Shown: positions 1 to 8,484 of the stretch, in pieces
Position numbering within the stretch: the first letter of the stretch is position 1
Layout of the letters: every line of letters starts with the position of its first letter
Assembly: GCA_034675505.1 (NCBI GenBank)
Contig: JAUCDD010000019.1
Coordinates: forward strand, 124,001 to 188,000
Source of the DNA: Melaminivora sp034675505
GTDB lineage: Bacteria; Pseudomonadota; Gammaproteobacteria; Burkholderiales; Burkholderiaceae_C
Reading direction: 5' to 3'
Length of the DNA: 64,000 nt
Notes under the pieces: model-generated
The model's database searches: none
What the model saw: only the letters and a program-made list of their open reading frames with translations
What the model was told of the DNA's origin: nothing
Program-made: the position numbers and the translations under genes

Positions 1-1
1 C

Positions 2-799
2 CTGGGCGTGGCCGCGTCCAGCCTGGCGCTGTTCGACAGGCAGGGCATGCTGCAGCCCTACGCGCCGCAGGGCCTGGCCGCCATCGCGCCGCGGTACCGC
101 GACAGCCGCAACCCGCCGCACTGGGTGGGCATGGACGTGTTCGGCGCCACCATCTGCTTCAACACGGTGGAGGCGAAAAAACGCAACATCCCCCAGCCCG
201 CCAGCTGGCACGACCTGACCAAACCCGAGTTCAAGGGCCAGGTCGTCATGCCCAACCCGGCGTCGTCCGGCACCGGCTACTTCGACGTGGTGGCCTGGCT
301 GCAGCTGTTTGGCGACGAAGGCGGCAAGGGCGGCGGCTGGAAGTACATGGACGCGCTGCACGAGAACATCGCGCAGTACACGCACTCGGGCTCCAAGCCC
401 TGCAACATGGCGGCGCAGGGCGAATACGTGGCCGGCATCTCGTTCGAGTACCGCGGCCACGTGAACCAATCCAAGGGCGCGCCGATCGAGCTGGTCTTCC
501 CCAAGGAAGGCCTGGGCTGGGACCTGGAGGGCATGGCCATCTACCAGGGCACGAAGAATTTGCAGGCGGCGCAAAAGCTCGCCGACTGGGCGGCCAGCAA
601 GGAGGCCATGCAGCTGTATGGCAAGAACTTTGCCGTCACGGCCGTGCCCGGCGTGGCGCCGCCGCTGCCCGGCATTCCGGCCGACTACGAGAGCCGCCTG
701 ATCCCGCTGGATTTCTCCAGGATGGCCGACAGCCGCGAGCGCGTGCTGGCCGAGTGGGCGCGCCGCTACGACGGCAAGAGCGAGGCGAAGAAGCAATGA
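2..799 (+). CDS. 2-aminoethylphosphonate ABC transporter substrate-binding protein (5' truncated by window)
   Basis: Periplasmic binding protein of the iron(III)/phosphonate (AfuA/PhnS) class. The reading frame is open from base 2, so the true start and signal peptide lie outside the window; about 265 residues are visible. The C-terminal half contains the family-like stretch NLQAAQKLADWAASKEAM followed by a region ending in ARRYDGKSEAKKQ. Its stop overlaps the next start (ATGA at 796-799), so it is translationally coupled to the ATPase-permease gene. The specific substrate is inferred from the downstream flavin oxidase and phosphonoacetaldehyde hydrolase, not from the protein itself; an iron-type binding protein would look similar. 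Confidence 0.8.
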   Translation: MGVAASSLALFDRQGMLQPYAPQGLAAIAPRYRDSRNPPHWVGMDVFGATICFNTVEAKKRNIPQPASWHDLTKPEFKGQVVMPNPASSGTGYFDVVAWLQLFGDEGGKGGGWKYMDALHENIAQYTHSGSKPCNMAAQGEYVAGISFEYRGHVNQSKGAPIELVFPKEGLGWDLEGMAIYQGTKNLQAAQKLADWAASKEAMQLYGKNFAVTAVPGVAPPLPGIPADYESRLIPLDFSRMADSRERVLAEWARRYDGKSEAKKQ

Positions 800-3777
800 T
801 TGCTTTGGCCCGCTTCCTGCAGCACGCGCCGCGAGGCGGACCTGCGCCGGCGCCGGCGCGCCCGGCGGCGCGCGCTGCAGCGGCGCCTGCGCACCCCCCG
901 GCGCCGACCGGGGAGGGCGGGGGCGCGGCCTACCTGTCCATCCGCCGGGTGCACAAGCACTACGGCGCGTTTGCCGCGCTGCAGGGCATTGACCTGGAGA
1001 TCGAGCGCGGCGAGTTCGTCTGCTTCCTTGGGCCGTCGGGCTGCGGCAAGACCACCTTGCTGCGCGCCATCGCCGGGCTGGAGCCGCACAGCAGCGGCGA
1101 GATCTGGCAGGCCGGCCGCGAGATCTCGCGCCTGCCGGCCGCGCAGCGCGACTACGGCATCGTGTTCCAGTCCTATGCGCTGTTCCCCCACCTGACCGCG
1201 GCCGAGAACGTGGCCTACGGCCTGGTCAGCCAGCGCCAGCCGCGCGCGCTCGTGCAGGCCAAGGTGCAGGGCTTGCTGGACACGGTGGGCCTGCCCGGCA
1301 GCGGCGGCAAATACCCGGCGCAGATGTCGGGCGGGCAGCAGCAGCGCGTGGCCCTGGCGCGCGCGCTGGCCATGTCGCCCGGGCTGCTGCTGCTGGACGA
1401 GCCCCTGTCCGCGCTGGACGCCACGGTGCGCGTGCGCCTGCGCAGCGAGATCCGCGCGCTGCAGCAGCGCCTGCACGTGACCACCATCATGGTCACGCAC
1501 GACCAGGAGGAGGCGCTGTCCGTGGCCGACCGCGTGGTCGTCATGAACCACGGCGCGGTCGAGCAGGTGGGCACGCCCACCGACATCTACCTGCGCCCGG
1601 CCACGCCCTTCGTGGCCGAGTTCATCGGCAAGGCCAACCGCCTCCCCGTGCTTGCCGCGGGCCGGGGCCTGCTGCTGCTGGCGGGCCAGCCCATGCACTG
1701 CCCGCAGGCCGGCCCCCTGGCGGCCGGGCAGGAGGCCGTGGCCTACCTGCGGCCCGAGGACTGCCGGGTGATCCAGTGCACGGCCCTGCCCGTGGCCGGC
1801 GCGCACCCGCTGCCGCAGGGCGAGCAGGTCTGGAGCGGGCGCGTCGAGCACATCGAGTTCCTCGGCTCGCACTGCCTGGCCCACGTCGAGCCGCAGCGCC
1901 TGCCGGGCCGGCGGCTGCAGCTGCAGTTGTCGATGGCCGACTGGGCGCGGCTGGACGTGCAGCCCGGCCGTTGGCTGCAGTTCGGCATTCCGCCTGAGCG
2001 GCTGACGGTCTTCGCCGTGCCCGCCACGCCGGGAGCAGCCGGCGTGAACACCTCCGTCATTCCATCCCTGGCCCGCGCCGGCGCGCGGCCGCCGCTGCGC
2101 CAGCGCGCGGCGCCGGGCGAGCGCCTGGCGCACGCGGCCCTGCTGCTGGTGCTGGCGCTGCTGGCCACTTTTTTGCTGGGGCCGCTGCTGGCCCTGCTGG
2201 CGCAGGCCTTCGCGCCGGCGCCCGGGGCCGGGCAGGGCGCGTTCGGCCCGTTTGCCGCCTACTTGCGCTCGCCGGCGCTGCTGGGCAGCCTGTACAACAG
2301 CGTCTGGGTGTCGCTGCTGGTCACGGCGCTGGTCATTCCGCCGGCCTTCGGTTTCGCCTATGCGCTCACGCGCACCTGCATGGTCGGCAAGGGGCTGCTG
2401 CGCGCCATCAGCCTGCTGCCGCTGCTGGCGCCCTCGCTGCTGTCGGCCATCTCCATGGTGTATTGGTTCGGCAACCAGGGCGTGCTCAGGGGCGCGTGGC
2501 AGGCGCTGGGCCTGGGCGGCCTCTACGGTGCGCCGGGCGTGGTGCTGGCGCAGTGCTTCGCCACCTTCCCGCACGCGCTGATGATCCTGGTCACCGCGCT
2601 GGCCGTGGGCGACCAGCGCCTGTACGAGGCCGCCACGGCCCTGGGCGCCGGCGCCGCACGCCGGTTCTGGACGGTGACGGTGCCCGCAGCGCGCTACGGC
2701 CTCATCTCGGCCGCGCTGGTGGTGTTCACGCTGGTCATCACCGACTTCGGCATCCCCAAGGTCATCGGCGGCAACTTCTCCATGCTGGCCACCGACGTGT
2801 TCAAGCTGGTCATCGGCCAGCAGGACTTCCAGCGCGGCGCCGTCGTGGCCCTGCTGCTGCTGGCGCCGGCCGTGCTCACGTATTTGATAGACCTGCGCGT
2901 GCACCGGCGCCAGGCCGCCGTGCTGACGGCCCGGGCGGTGGCGCTGCAGCCGCGCCCCCACGCCGCGCGCGACCGCGCTGCGCTGGCCGGCTGCGGCCTG
3001 CTGGCGGCGCTGATGCTGGCCATGTTCGGCATGGCGGTGTTCGCCTCGCTGGCGCGCTTTTGGCCGTACCAGCTGCAGCCCACGCTGGCGCACTACACCA
3101 GCGGCCTGGTCGATGCCGGTGTGGAGACGGCCATCTGGCACAGCATCCAGATGGCCGCCTGCACGGCGGTGGCCGGCCCGGCCCTGGTGTTTGCCGGTGC
3201 CTATCTGCTGGAAAAGACCCGCGGCCTGGACTGGGCGCGGCCGCTGCTGCGCCTGCTGGCCATGCTGCCCATGGCGGTGCCGGGGCTGGTGCTGGGCCTG
3301 GGCTACATCTTCTTCTTCAACGCGCCGGGCAACCCCTTGAACGGGCTGTACCAGACCATGGCGCTGATGGTGCTGTGCACGGTGGTGCACTACTACACCA
3401 CCGGCCACATGACGCTGATGGCCGCGCTCAAGGCCATCGACGGCGAGTTCGAGGCCGTGGGCGCCTCGCTCAAGGTGCCCCAGCACGCCACGCTGCGCCG
3501 CGTGACGCTGCCGCTGTGCCTGCCGGCGCTGCTGGAGGTCTCGCGCTACTTCTTCATCGCCGCGATGACGACGATCTCCGCCGTGGTCTTCCTCTACTCG
3601 CCCGAGACGCGCCTGGGCGCGGTCGCCATCCTGAACCTGGACGAAGCCGGCGACACGGCCGCCGCCGCCGCCATGGCGGTGCTGATCGCGCTGGTGTCGT
3701 GCGTGGCGACGCTGCTGTACCAGCTGCTGGGCGCCTGGATGGCGCGGCGCACGCAGCGCTGGCGGCAGCGCAGTTGA
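796..3777 (+). CDS. 2-aminoethylphosphonate ABC transporter: ATPase fused in frame to two-domain permease
   Basis: One uninterrupted frame of 993 residues. Residues about 45-410 are a complete ABC ATPase: Walker A GPSGCGKTT, Q-loop FQSYALFPH, signature MSGGQQQRVALARALA, Walker B LLLLDEPLSALD, then a TOBE-like tail. Residues about 440-993 are a permease with two six-helix halves like PhnU/ThiP/FbpB proteins, each with an EAA-type loop (YEAATALGAGAARRFW; FEAVGASLKVPQHATL). These are normally separate proteins. The start at 796 overlaps the upstream stop (ATGA). An in-frame GTG at 2044 with a good ribosome binding site sits at the junction, so the permease may also, or really, be translated separately. 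A one-base indel near the end of the ATPase could also explain the fusion. Confidence 0.85.
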   Translation: MIALARFLQHAPRGGPAPAPARPAARAAAAPAHPPAPTGEGGGAAYLSIRRVHKHYGAFAALQGIDLEIERGEFVCFLGPSGCGKTTLLRAIAGLEPHSSGEIWQAGREISRLPAAQRDYGIVFQSYALFPHLTAAENVAYGLVSQRQPRALVQAKVQGLLDTVGLPGSGGKYPAQMSGGQQQRVALARALAMSPGLLLLDEPLSALDATVRVRLRSEIRALQQRLHVTTIMVTHDQEEALSVADRVVVMNHGAVEQVGTPTDIYLRPATPFVAEFIGKANRLPVLAAGRGLLLLAGQPMHCPQAGPLAAGQEAVAYLRPEDCRVIQCTALPVAGAHPLPQGEQVWSGRVEHIEFLGSHCLAHVEPQRLPGRRLQLQLSMADWARLDVQPGRWLQFGIPPERLTVFAVPATPGAAGVNTSVIPSLARAGARPPLRQRAAPGERLAHAALLLVLALLATFLLGPLLALLAQAFAPAPGAGQGAFGPFAAYLRSPALLGSLYNSVWVSLLVTALVIPPAFGFAYALTRTCMVGKGLLRAISLLPLLAPSLLSAISMVYWFGNQGVLRGAWQALGLGGLYGAPGVVLAQCFATFPHALMILVTALAVGDQRLYEAATALGAGAARRFWTVTVPAARYGLISAALVVFTLVITDFGIPKVIGGNFSMLATDVFKLVIGQQDFQRGAVVALLLLAPAVLTYLIDLRVHRRQAAVLTARAVALQPRPHAARDRAALAGCGLLAALMLAMFGMAVFASLARFWPYQLQPTLAHYTSGLVDAGVETAIWHSIQMAACTAVAGPALVFAGAYLLEKTRGLDWARPLLRLLAMLPMAVPGLVLGLGYIFFFNAPGNPLNGLYQTMALMVLCTVVHYYTTGHMTLMAALKAIDGEFEAVGASLKVPQHATLRRVTLPLCLPALLEVSRYFFIAAMTTISAVVFLYSPETRLGAVAILNLDEAGDTAAAAAMAVLIALVSCVATLLYQLLGAWMARRTQRWRQRS
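2031..2046 (+). promoter_or_regulatory. internal ribosome binding site and GTG start at ATPase/permease junction
   Basis: GGGAG at 2031-2035 followed by eight bases and GTG at 2044-2046, exactly where a separate permease would begin (V-N-T-S-V-I-P). In the +1 frame the same spot reads as a TGA stop (2045-2047), giving the GTGA overlap typical of this window. This suggests an ancestral or real gene boundary. Confidence 0.5.
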
Positions 3778-3778
3778 T

Positions 3779-3840
3779 GCAAAAAACATAGCGAACAACC
3801 CTTATTTATCAAGGGCTGGGGGCTGATTTCACTCCAAAAC
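3779..3840 (+). repeat. dispersed ATAGC-type intergenic repeat, copy 1
   Basis: Intergenic block with AAAAAACATAGC at the left, a hairpin-forming middle (AACCCTT...AAGGGCT) and GGCTGATTTCACTCCAAAA at the right. It has the same plan as the elements at 19427, 22053 and 43604: ATAGC box, inverted repeat, then a GATTT-CA-AAA tail. Confidence 0.6.
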
Positions 3841-3841
3841 C

Positions 3842-4967
3842 ATGACAACACACCCCTTTTTTCGACGTCATCGTCGTCGGCGCCGGCATCCTGGGCCTGG
3901 CGCACGCCTACACCGCCGCGCAGCGCGGTCTCAAGGTCTGCGTGGTCGAGCGCGACGCCGCCTGCCTGGGCGCGTCCATCCGCAACTTCGGCTTCGTCAC
4001 CGTCACCGGCCAGGGCGCGGGCGACACCTGGCGCCGCGCCCGCCTGGCGCGCGACGTCTGGGCGCAGGTCGCCCCGCAGGCCGGCATCGTCGTGCTGCAC
4101 ACCGGCCTGAACCTGGTGGCCCGCCGGCCGCAGGCGCTGGCCGTGCTGGAAGAGTTCATGCGCACCGACATGGCCGAGGGCTGCACCCTGCGCTCGCCCG
4201 ATGAGGCCGCGCGCCACGCGCCCGAGCTGCGGCTGGACGGCGCGCAGGCCGTGCTGCACAGCAGCGCCGAGCTGCGCGTGGAGTCGCGCCAGGCCATCGC
4301 CCAGCTCACGGCCTGGCTGGCCGAGCGGCACGGCGTGGTCTTTCGCTTTGGCGAGGCAGTGCTGGAAGTCGCCACGCCGCGCGTGCGCACCGCGCGCGCC
4401 ACGCTGCACGCCGAGCGCGTGGTGGTCTGCACCAATGCCGACATCCACGGCCTGTACCGCGAGCTGTTCGAGCGGCAAGAAGTGCGCCTGTGCCAGCTGC
4501 AGATGCTGCGCGTGCGCCCGCAGCCGGGGCTGAGGCTGCAGGCTGCCGTCATGGGCGACCTGAGCCTGGTGCGCTACCTGGGCTACAGCCAGCTGCCCGC
4601 CGCGCAGGCGCTGCTGGCGCAGCTGCAGCAGGAGGAGGGCGAGAGCCTGGAGCACGGCATCCACCTGATCGCCGTGCAAAGCGCTGATGGCAGCCTGGTG
4701 GTGGGTGACTCGCACCACTACGGCGCCTCCGTGCCGCCCTTTGCCAGCGAGCGGGTCGATGCGCTGATCCTGCGCCACCTGCGCCAGGCCCTGCGCATCA
4801 CCGAGCTGGAGGTGGCCGAGCGCTGGGTCGGCACCTACCCCACGGCCCCGCGCACCGACTGCTTCATCGCGGCGCCGGACGACGCCACGCGCGTGGCCGT
4901 CGTCACCAGTGGCACGGGCGCCAGCATCGGCTTCGGCGTGGCGCACGATACCTTCAAGAACTGGTAG
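3842..4967 (+). CDS. FAD-dependent oxidoreductase of the phosphonate-oxidase (TIGR03364/PbfC-like) family, frameshifted near the N-terminus
   Basis: Glycine-oxidase/D-amino-acid-oxidase-type flavoprotein. The ATG at 3842 reads MTTHPFF and then runs out of frame at a six-T run (3857-3862). Removing one T gives F-D-V-I-V-V-G-A-G-I-L-G-L, the dinucleotide-binding GxGxxG motif, continuing in frame to the stop at 4967 (about 374 residues). As written, the only intact frame starts at ATG 3942 and lacks the FAD-binding loop. The C-terminal FAD contact region TSGTGASIGFGVAHDTF is intact. From its position between a phosphonate transporter and PhnX, I infer that it oxidises 2-aminoethylphosphonate or its N-methyl form to phosphonoacetaldehyde. 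A sequencing error is more likely than a true pseudogene. Confidence 0.75.
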
Positions 4968-4980
4968 CCAGGGACTGGCC

Positions 4981-5802
4981 ATGACAACTTCGCACACCCC
5001 TACGCAAGTCCAGGCCGTGGTCTTCGACTGGGCCGGCACCATCGTGGACTTCGGCTCGCGCGCGCCCATGGGCGCCTTCGTGCAGCTGTTCGCCGGCTTC
5101 GGCATCGACATCAGCATCGCCCAGGCCCGCGGCCCCATGGGCGCGGCCAAGTGGGACCACATCGCCGCGCTGTGCGCGCTGCCCGAGGTGGCCGCGCAGT
5201 GGCAGCGCCAGCACGGCCGGCCCGTGGCCACCAGCGACATCGACCACCTCTACGAGGTCTTCACGCCCATGAACGCGCGCGTGGTGGGCGACTTCGCCGA
5301 CTTCATCCCCGGCGCGCTGGACACGGTGGCGGCGCTGCGCGCGCGCGGCATCAGGATTGGCAGCACCACCGGCTACAACCGGCCCATCATGGACGTGCTG
5401 CAGCCCATCGCCGCCCAGGGGGGCTACGCGCCCGACAACCTGGTCTGCGCCGGCGACCTGGCCGCCGGCCGGCCCAGCCCGCTGATGATGTACCGCTGCC
5501 TGGCCGACCTGGGCGTGTGGCCGGCGCACACGGTGGTCAAGGTGGACGACACCGGTGTCGGCCTGGCCGAGGGCCTGAACGCCGGCACCTGGGCGGTGGG
5601 CGTGGCCATCAGTGGCAACGCCTGCGGCCTGGGCCTGGCCGACTGGCAGGCGCTGGCGCCGGGCGAGCAGGCCGCGCTGCGCCAACAGGCCGCCGCGCAG
5701 CTCAAGCAGGCGGGCGCGCACTACGTGATCGACAGCGTGGCCGAGCTGCTGCCGGTACTGGACGACATCGACCAGCGGCTGCGCCGGGGAGAGGCTGCCT
5801 GA
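4981..5802 (+). CDS. phnX: phosphonoacetaldehyde hydrolase
   Basis: HAD-superfamily enzyme of 273 residues that cleaves the C-P bond of phosphonoacetaldehyde to acetaldehyde and phosphate. Visible signatures: the nucleophile motif FDWAGTIVDFG (Asp16 is the phosphorylated residue; Ala18 replaces the usual HAD acid) and the Schiff-base lysine Lys57 in GPMGAAKWDHI, which is diagnostic of PhnX. The cap and core motifs GSTTGYNRPIMD and VVKVDDTGVGLAEGLNAGTW follow. It starts 13 bases after the oxidase stop, so it is probably in the same operon. No 2-aminoethylphosphonate transaminase (PhnW) is visible; the flavin oxidase upstream may supply the aldehyde. Confidence 0.95.
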   Translation: MTTSHTPTQVQAVVFDWAGTIVDFGSRAPMGAFVQLFAGFGIDISIAQARGPMGAAKWDHIAALCALPEVAAQWQRQHGRPVATSDIDHLYEVFTPMNARVVGDFADFIPGALDTVAALRARGIRIGSTTGYNRPIMDVLQPIAAQGGYAPDNLVCAGDLAAGRPSPLMMYRCLADLGVWPAHTVVKVDDTGVGLAEGLNAGTWAVGVAISGNACGLGLADWQALAPGEQAALRQQAAAQLKQAGAHYVIDSVAELLPVLDDIDQRLRRGEAA

Positions 5803-5921
5803 GGCCTGCGCATGGCTGGGCGCCGGCCGCTCTGCAGGCCCCGCCGCGTGCCCTACCATCCAACGCCTGCGCGCGGCAATGGGTGCCGTGGGCGAGGGTG
5901 GACTATTTCCGGTGACATGCG

Positions 5922-6683
5922 ATGACGATGGCTGTGGAACAGGGCATGGGGCAGCGCTTTGGGCGCCTGGACGCGCTGCGCGGCGTGGCCATGGTCTGGA
6001 TGACGCTGTACCACTTCAGCTTCGACTTGAACCACTTCAGGTTCTGGCTGCAGGACTTCTTGCGCGATCCGTTCTGGACCTGGCAACGCACGGGCATCGT
6101 CAGCCTGTTTCTGCTGTGCGCGGGCATGGGGCAGGCGGTGGCCGCGTGCCAGGGCGTGGATGGGCAGCGCTTCCTGCGCCGCTGGACGCAGGTGGCGGCC
6201 GGGGCGCTGCTGGTCAGCGCCGGGTCCTTCCTGGTGTTCCCGCTGACCTTCATCCACTTCGGCATCCTGCACAGTGTGGCCGTGATGCTGATGGTGGCGC
6301 GCGCCAGCAGCGGCTGGCGCACCGGCTGGCTGCTGCTCGCCGGCGCGCTGGCGCTGGCCCTGCCCAGCCTGGCGCAGGCGCTGCTCACGCCCGACGCCCT
6401 CATGGACGCGCTCAACGACCGGCCGCACAACTGGCTGGGCCTGGTCACGCGCCGGCCCTACACCGAGGACTACGTGCCCGTGTTCCCGTGGCTGGGCGTG
6501 GTGTGGTGGGGCCTGGCGCTGGGGCGCTGGCTGCAGCTGCGCCAGCAGCAGCTGCTGGCCGGACCGCTGCCGCGCGCAGCTGCGCCCCTGGCCTGGCTGG
6601 GGCGGCATTCGCTGAGCTACTACCTGCTGCACCAGCCGGTGCTGTTCGTTGCGTTCATGGCGTGGGACAGGTTTCTGCGCTGA
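5922..6683 (+). CDS. DUF1624 / heparan-alpha-glucosaminide N-acetyltransferase-like membrane protein
   Basis: Protein of 253 residues with about six to seven hydrophobic segments. The N-terminus RFGRLDALRGVAMVWMTLYHFSFDLNHF is the typical start of DUF1624/acyltransferase-3-like membrane proteins: an RLDALRG motif, then a membrane helix bearing YHxxFDL. A later RHSLSYYLLHQPVLF segment is also characteristic. An inner-membrane acyl transfer role is plausible but unproven. The gene lies 119 bases after phnX with nothing recognisable between, and ends at a bidirectional terminator. An alternative start is ATG 5928. Confidence 0.8.
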   Translation: MTMAVEQGMGQRFGRLDALRGVAMVWMTLYHFSFDLNHFRFWLQDFLRDPFWTWQRTGIVSLFLLCAGMGQAVAACQGVDGQRFLRRWTQVAAGALLVSAGSFLVFPLTFIHFGILHSVAVMLMVARASSGWRTGWLLLAGALALALPSLAQALLTPDALMDALNDRPHNWLGLVTRRPYTEDYVPVFPWLGVVWWGLALGRWLQLRQQQLLAGPLPRAAAPLAWLGRHSLSYYLLHQPVLFVAFMAWDRFLR

Positions 6684-6706
6684 CCCGCCTGGCGCCGGGG
6701 CATAAA

Positions 6707-6732
6707 AAAACGCGGCGCACAGGCCGCGTTTT
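6707..6732. terminator. bidirectional intrinsic terminator
   Basis: Perfect stem AAAACGCGGC / GCCGCGTTTT around a six-base loop, with A- and T-runs on either side. It lies between the convergent DUF1624 gene (ends 6683) and parvulin gene (ends 6753) and can serve both. Confidence 0.9.
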
Positions 6733-6752
6733 CTTGCAATGCACCGCCGGTC

Positions 6753-7538
6753 TTACTCGACCTTGGCCTTGGCGCGCAGCTCTTCCTGGAACTTCATCAG
6801 CTTTTGCTGCTGCAGCTGCTGGGCAATCTGCGGCTTGACGTCGTCCAGCTTGGGCAGCTCGGCCTGGCGCGTGTCGTCCAGGCGGATGACGTGCCAGCCG
6901 AATTGGCTCTTGACCGGGGTTTGCGTGATCTTGCCCTTGTCCAGCTTGACCAGCGCCTCGGTGAACTCGGGCACGTAGCTGCCCGGGTTGGCCCAGCCCA
7001 GGTCGCCGCCGCGCGCGCCCGACCCCGGGTCCTTGGACTGCTTCTTGGCGATCTCGTCGAACTTGCCGCCCTTCTTGAGCTGGGCAATGATGGCCTTGGC
7101 CTCGTCTTCCTTCTCGACCAGGATGTGGCTGGCCTTGTATTCCTTGCCGGCGTTGGCGGCAGCGAACTTGTCGTACTCGGCCTTGATTTCCTCGTCGGTG
7201 ACGGGGTTCTTCTTCTGGTAGTCGGCAAACAGCTCGCGGATCAGGATGGTCTGGCGGGCCAGCTCCATCTGGCCCTTGTAGTCGGCGGAGGCTTCCAGGC
7301 CGCGCTTTTGCGCTTCCTGCATGAAGATCTCGCGGGCGATGACTTCGTCCTTGATCTGGCCTTCGATCTCCGGGGTGATCGGGCGGCCCGAGCGCTCCAG
7401 TTGCTGCTTCAGGGCGTCGGCGCGTTCTTTCGGCACGGCCTTGCCATTGACGACGGCGATGTTCTGCGCGACGGCGGGCAGGGCCATGGCGCCCAGCATG
7501 GCGGCGGCCACCAGGCCGGACAGGAGCTTTTGCTTCAT
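6753..7538 (-). CDS. periplasmic parvulin-type peptidyl-prolyl cis-trans isomerase
   Basis: PpiC/SurA-like folding factor of 261 residues. The start chosen gives a clear signal peptide, MKQKLLSGLVAAAMLGAMA then LPAVAQ; the frame extends upstream but that part looks non-coding. A SurA-like N-terminal chaperone region (residues about 25-125) precedes one rotamase domain (about 130-235) with KASHILV, GGDLGWANPG, FGWHVIRLDD. The C-terminus ends in a Q/K-rich helix. It acts on outer-membrane and periplasmic proteins. It is the last of five co-directional genes, 82 bases after bolA. Confidence 0.92.
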   Translation of the reverse strand: MKQKLLSGLVAAAMLGAMALPAVAQNIAVVNGKAVPKERADALKQQLERSGRPITPEIEGQIKDEVIAREIFMQEAQKRGLEASADYKGQMELARQTILIRELFADYQKKNPVTDEEIKAEYDKFAAANAGKEYKASHILVEKEDEAKAIIAQLKKGGKFDEIAKKQSKDPGSGARGGDLGWANPGSYVPEFTEALVKLDKGKITQTPVKSQFGWHVIRLDDTRQAELPKLDDVKPQIAQQLQQQKLMKFQEELRAKAKVE

Positions 7539-7620
7539 TGTTGGAAATCCACGAAGGTAGGTGAGGGGACGGGCGCGTGCCTGATGGAAAACGTGCAGCG
7601 CCGGATGCGGGGAGCGGAAA

Positions 7621-7905
7621 TCAGAGGGTTTCGATGGCAATGGCGTGGGCGCCATGGTCGATAAAAATGCGCAGCGCATCATACACAAGGCGATGCTGGG
7701 CCACGCGGCGCTGGCCGGCAAACAGCGGCGAGGCCACGCGCACCCGGAAGTGCGTGCCAAAGCCGGTGCCGTTGGCCCCGTCATGGCCTTCGTGCTGCCA
7801 GCTCTCGTCCAGCACTTCCAGGAAGGTGGGGGCCAGCTGCTCGCGCAGGCATGCCTGCATGGCCTCGGCAGTGATGGCGACGGGGGCGGTGCGGGTCTCG
7901 GTCAT
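7621..7905 (-). CDS. BolA family protein
   Basis: Small protein of 94 residues with the BolA fold: LAPTFLEVLDESWQHEGH, then FRVRVASPLFAGQRRVAQHRLVYDAL, which holds the RVxxHRxVY signature. BolA proteins pair with monothiol glutaredoxins in iron-sulfur trafficking and affect envelope and stress responses. The start at 7905 overlaps the yciB stop (ATGA at 7902-7905), so the two are translationally coupled. Confidence 0.93.
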   Translation of the reverse strand: MTETRTAPVAITAEAMQACLREQLAPTFLEVLDESWQHEGHDGANGTGFGTHFRVRVASPLFAGQRRVAQHRLVYDALRIFIDHGAHAIAIETL

Positions 7906-8471
7906 GGTTGCGCGTCCTTGGGCAGGGTGGGGGCGGCGGGCGGCTCGTCGTGCATGTGGCGGCTCAGGAACAGCGCCTGGGCGATGACGAAGGCCAGCAT
8001 CAGGCCGATGCCGCCAAAGAGTTTGAAGTTGACCCAGGTGTCGGTGTCGAAGCGGTAGGCCACCCACAGGTTGAGCACGCCCATGGCGGCGAAGAACCCG
8101 CTCCAGCCCCAGTTGAGCTGGCGCCAGACCGCCTCGGGCAGCTGGATCTGCGCGCCCATCAGGCTCTTGATGAAGTTGCGGCGGAACACCAGCTGGCCGA
8201 CCAGCAGCGTGCCGCCCATCAGCCAGTACAGCACCGTGGGCTTCCACTTGATGAAGGCCTCGCTGTGCGCCAGCAGCGTGGCGCCGCCAAACAGCACGAT
8301 CACGCCCAGGCTCAGCCACTGCATGGGCTCGACCTTGCCGTGGCGCAGCCGGAAGTAGGCGATCTGCGCCACCGTGGCGCCCATCGCCACGGCTGTGGCG
8401 GCGTAGATGCCCCACAGCTTGAACGCGGCGAAAAACAAGATGATGGGAAAGAAGTCGAGCAGCAGTTTCAT
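7902..8471 (-). CDS. yciB: septation protein A / YciB family inner-membrane protein
   Basis: Protein of 189 residues with five to six membrane helices. It begins MKLLLDFFPIILFFAAFK, the hallmark of the YciB/IspA family, and carries the conserved KWKPTVLYWLMG and RRNFIKSLMG blocks. The family is linked to cell-envelope integrity and septum formation. It lies 13 bases downstream of msrB on the same strand and overlaps bolA by four bases. Confidence 0.95.
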   Translation of the reverse strand: MKLLLDFFPIILFFAAFKLWGIYAATAVAMGATVAQIAYFRLRHGKVEPMQWLSLGVIVLFGGATLLAHSEAFIKWKPTVLYWLMGGTLLVGQLVFRRNFIKSLMGAQIQLPEAVWRQLNWGWSGFFAAMGVLNLWVAYRFDTDTWVNFKLFGGIGLMLAFVIAQALFLSRHMHDEPPAAPTLPKDAQP

Positions 8472-8484
8472 GGAAGCGTCGCCA

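Noticed and set aside
766..3798. A minus-strand open frame of about 1010 residues
   Set aside because: It is an antisense shadow of the ATPase-permease gene: rich in Gln, His, Arg and Ala with no domain motif, as expected from high-GC codon bias.
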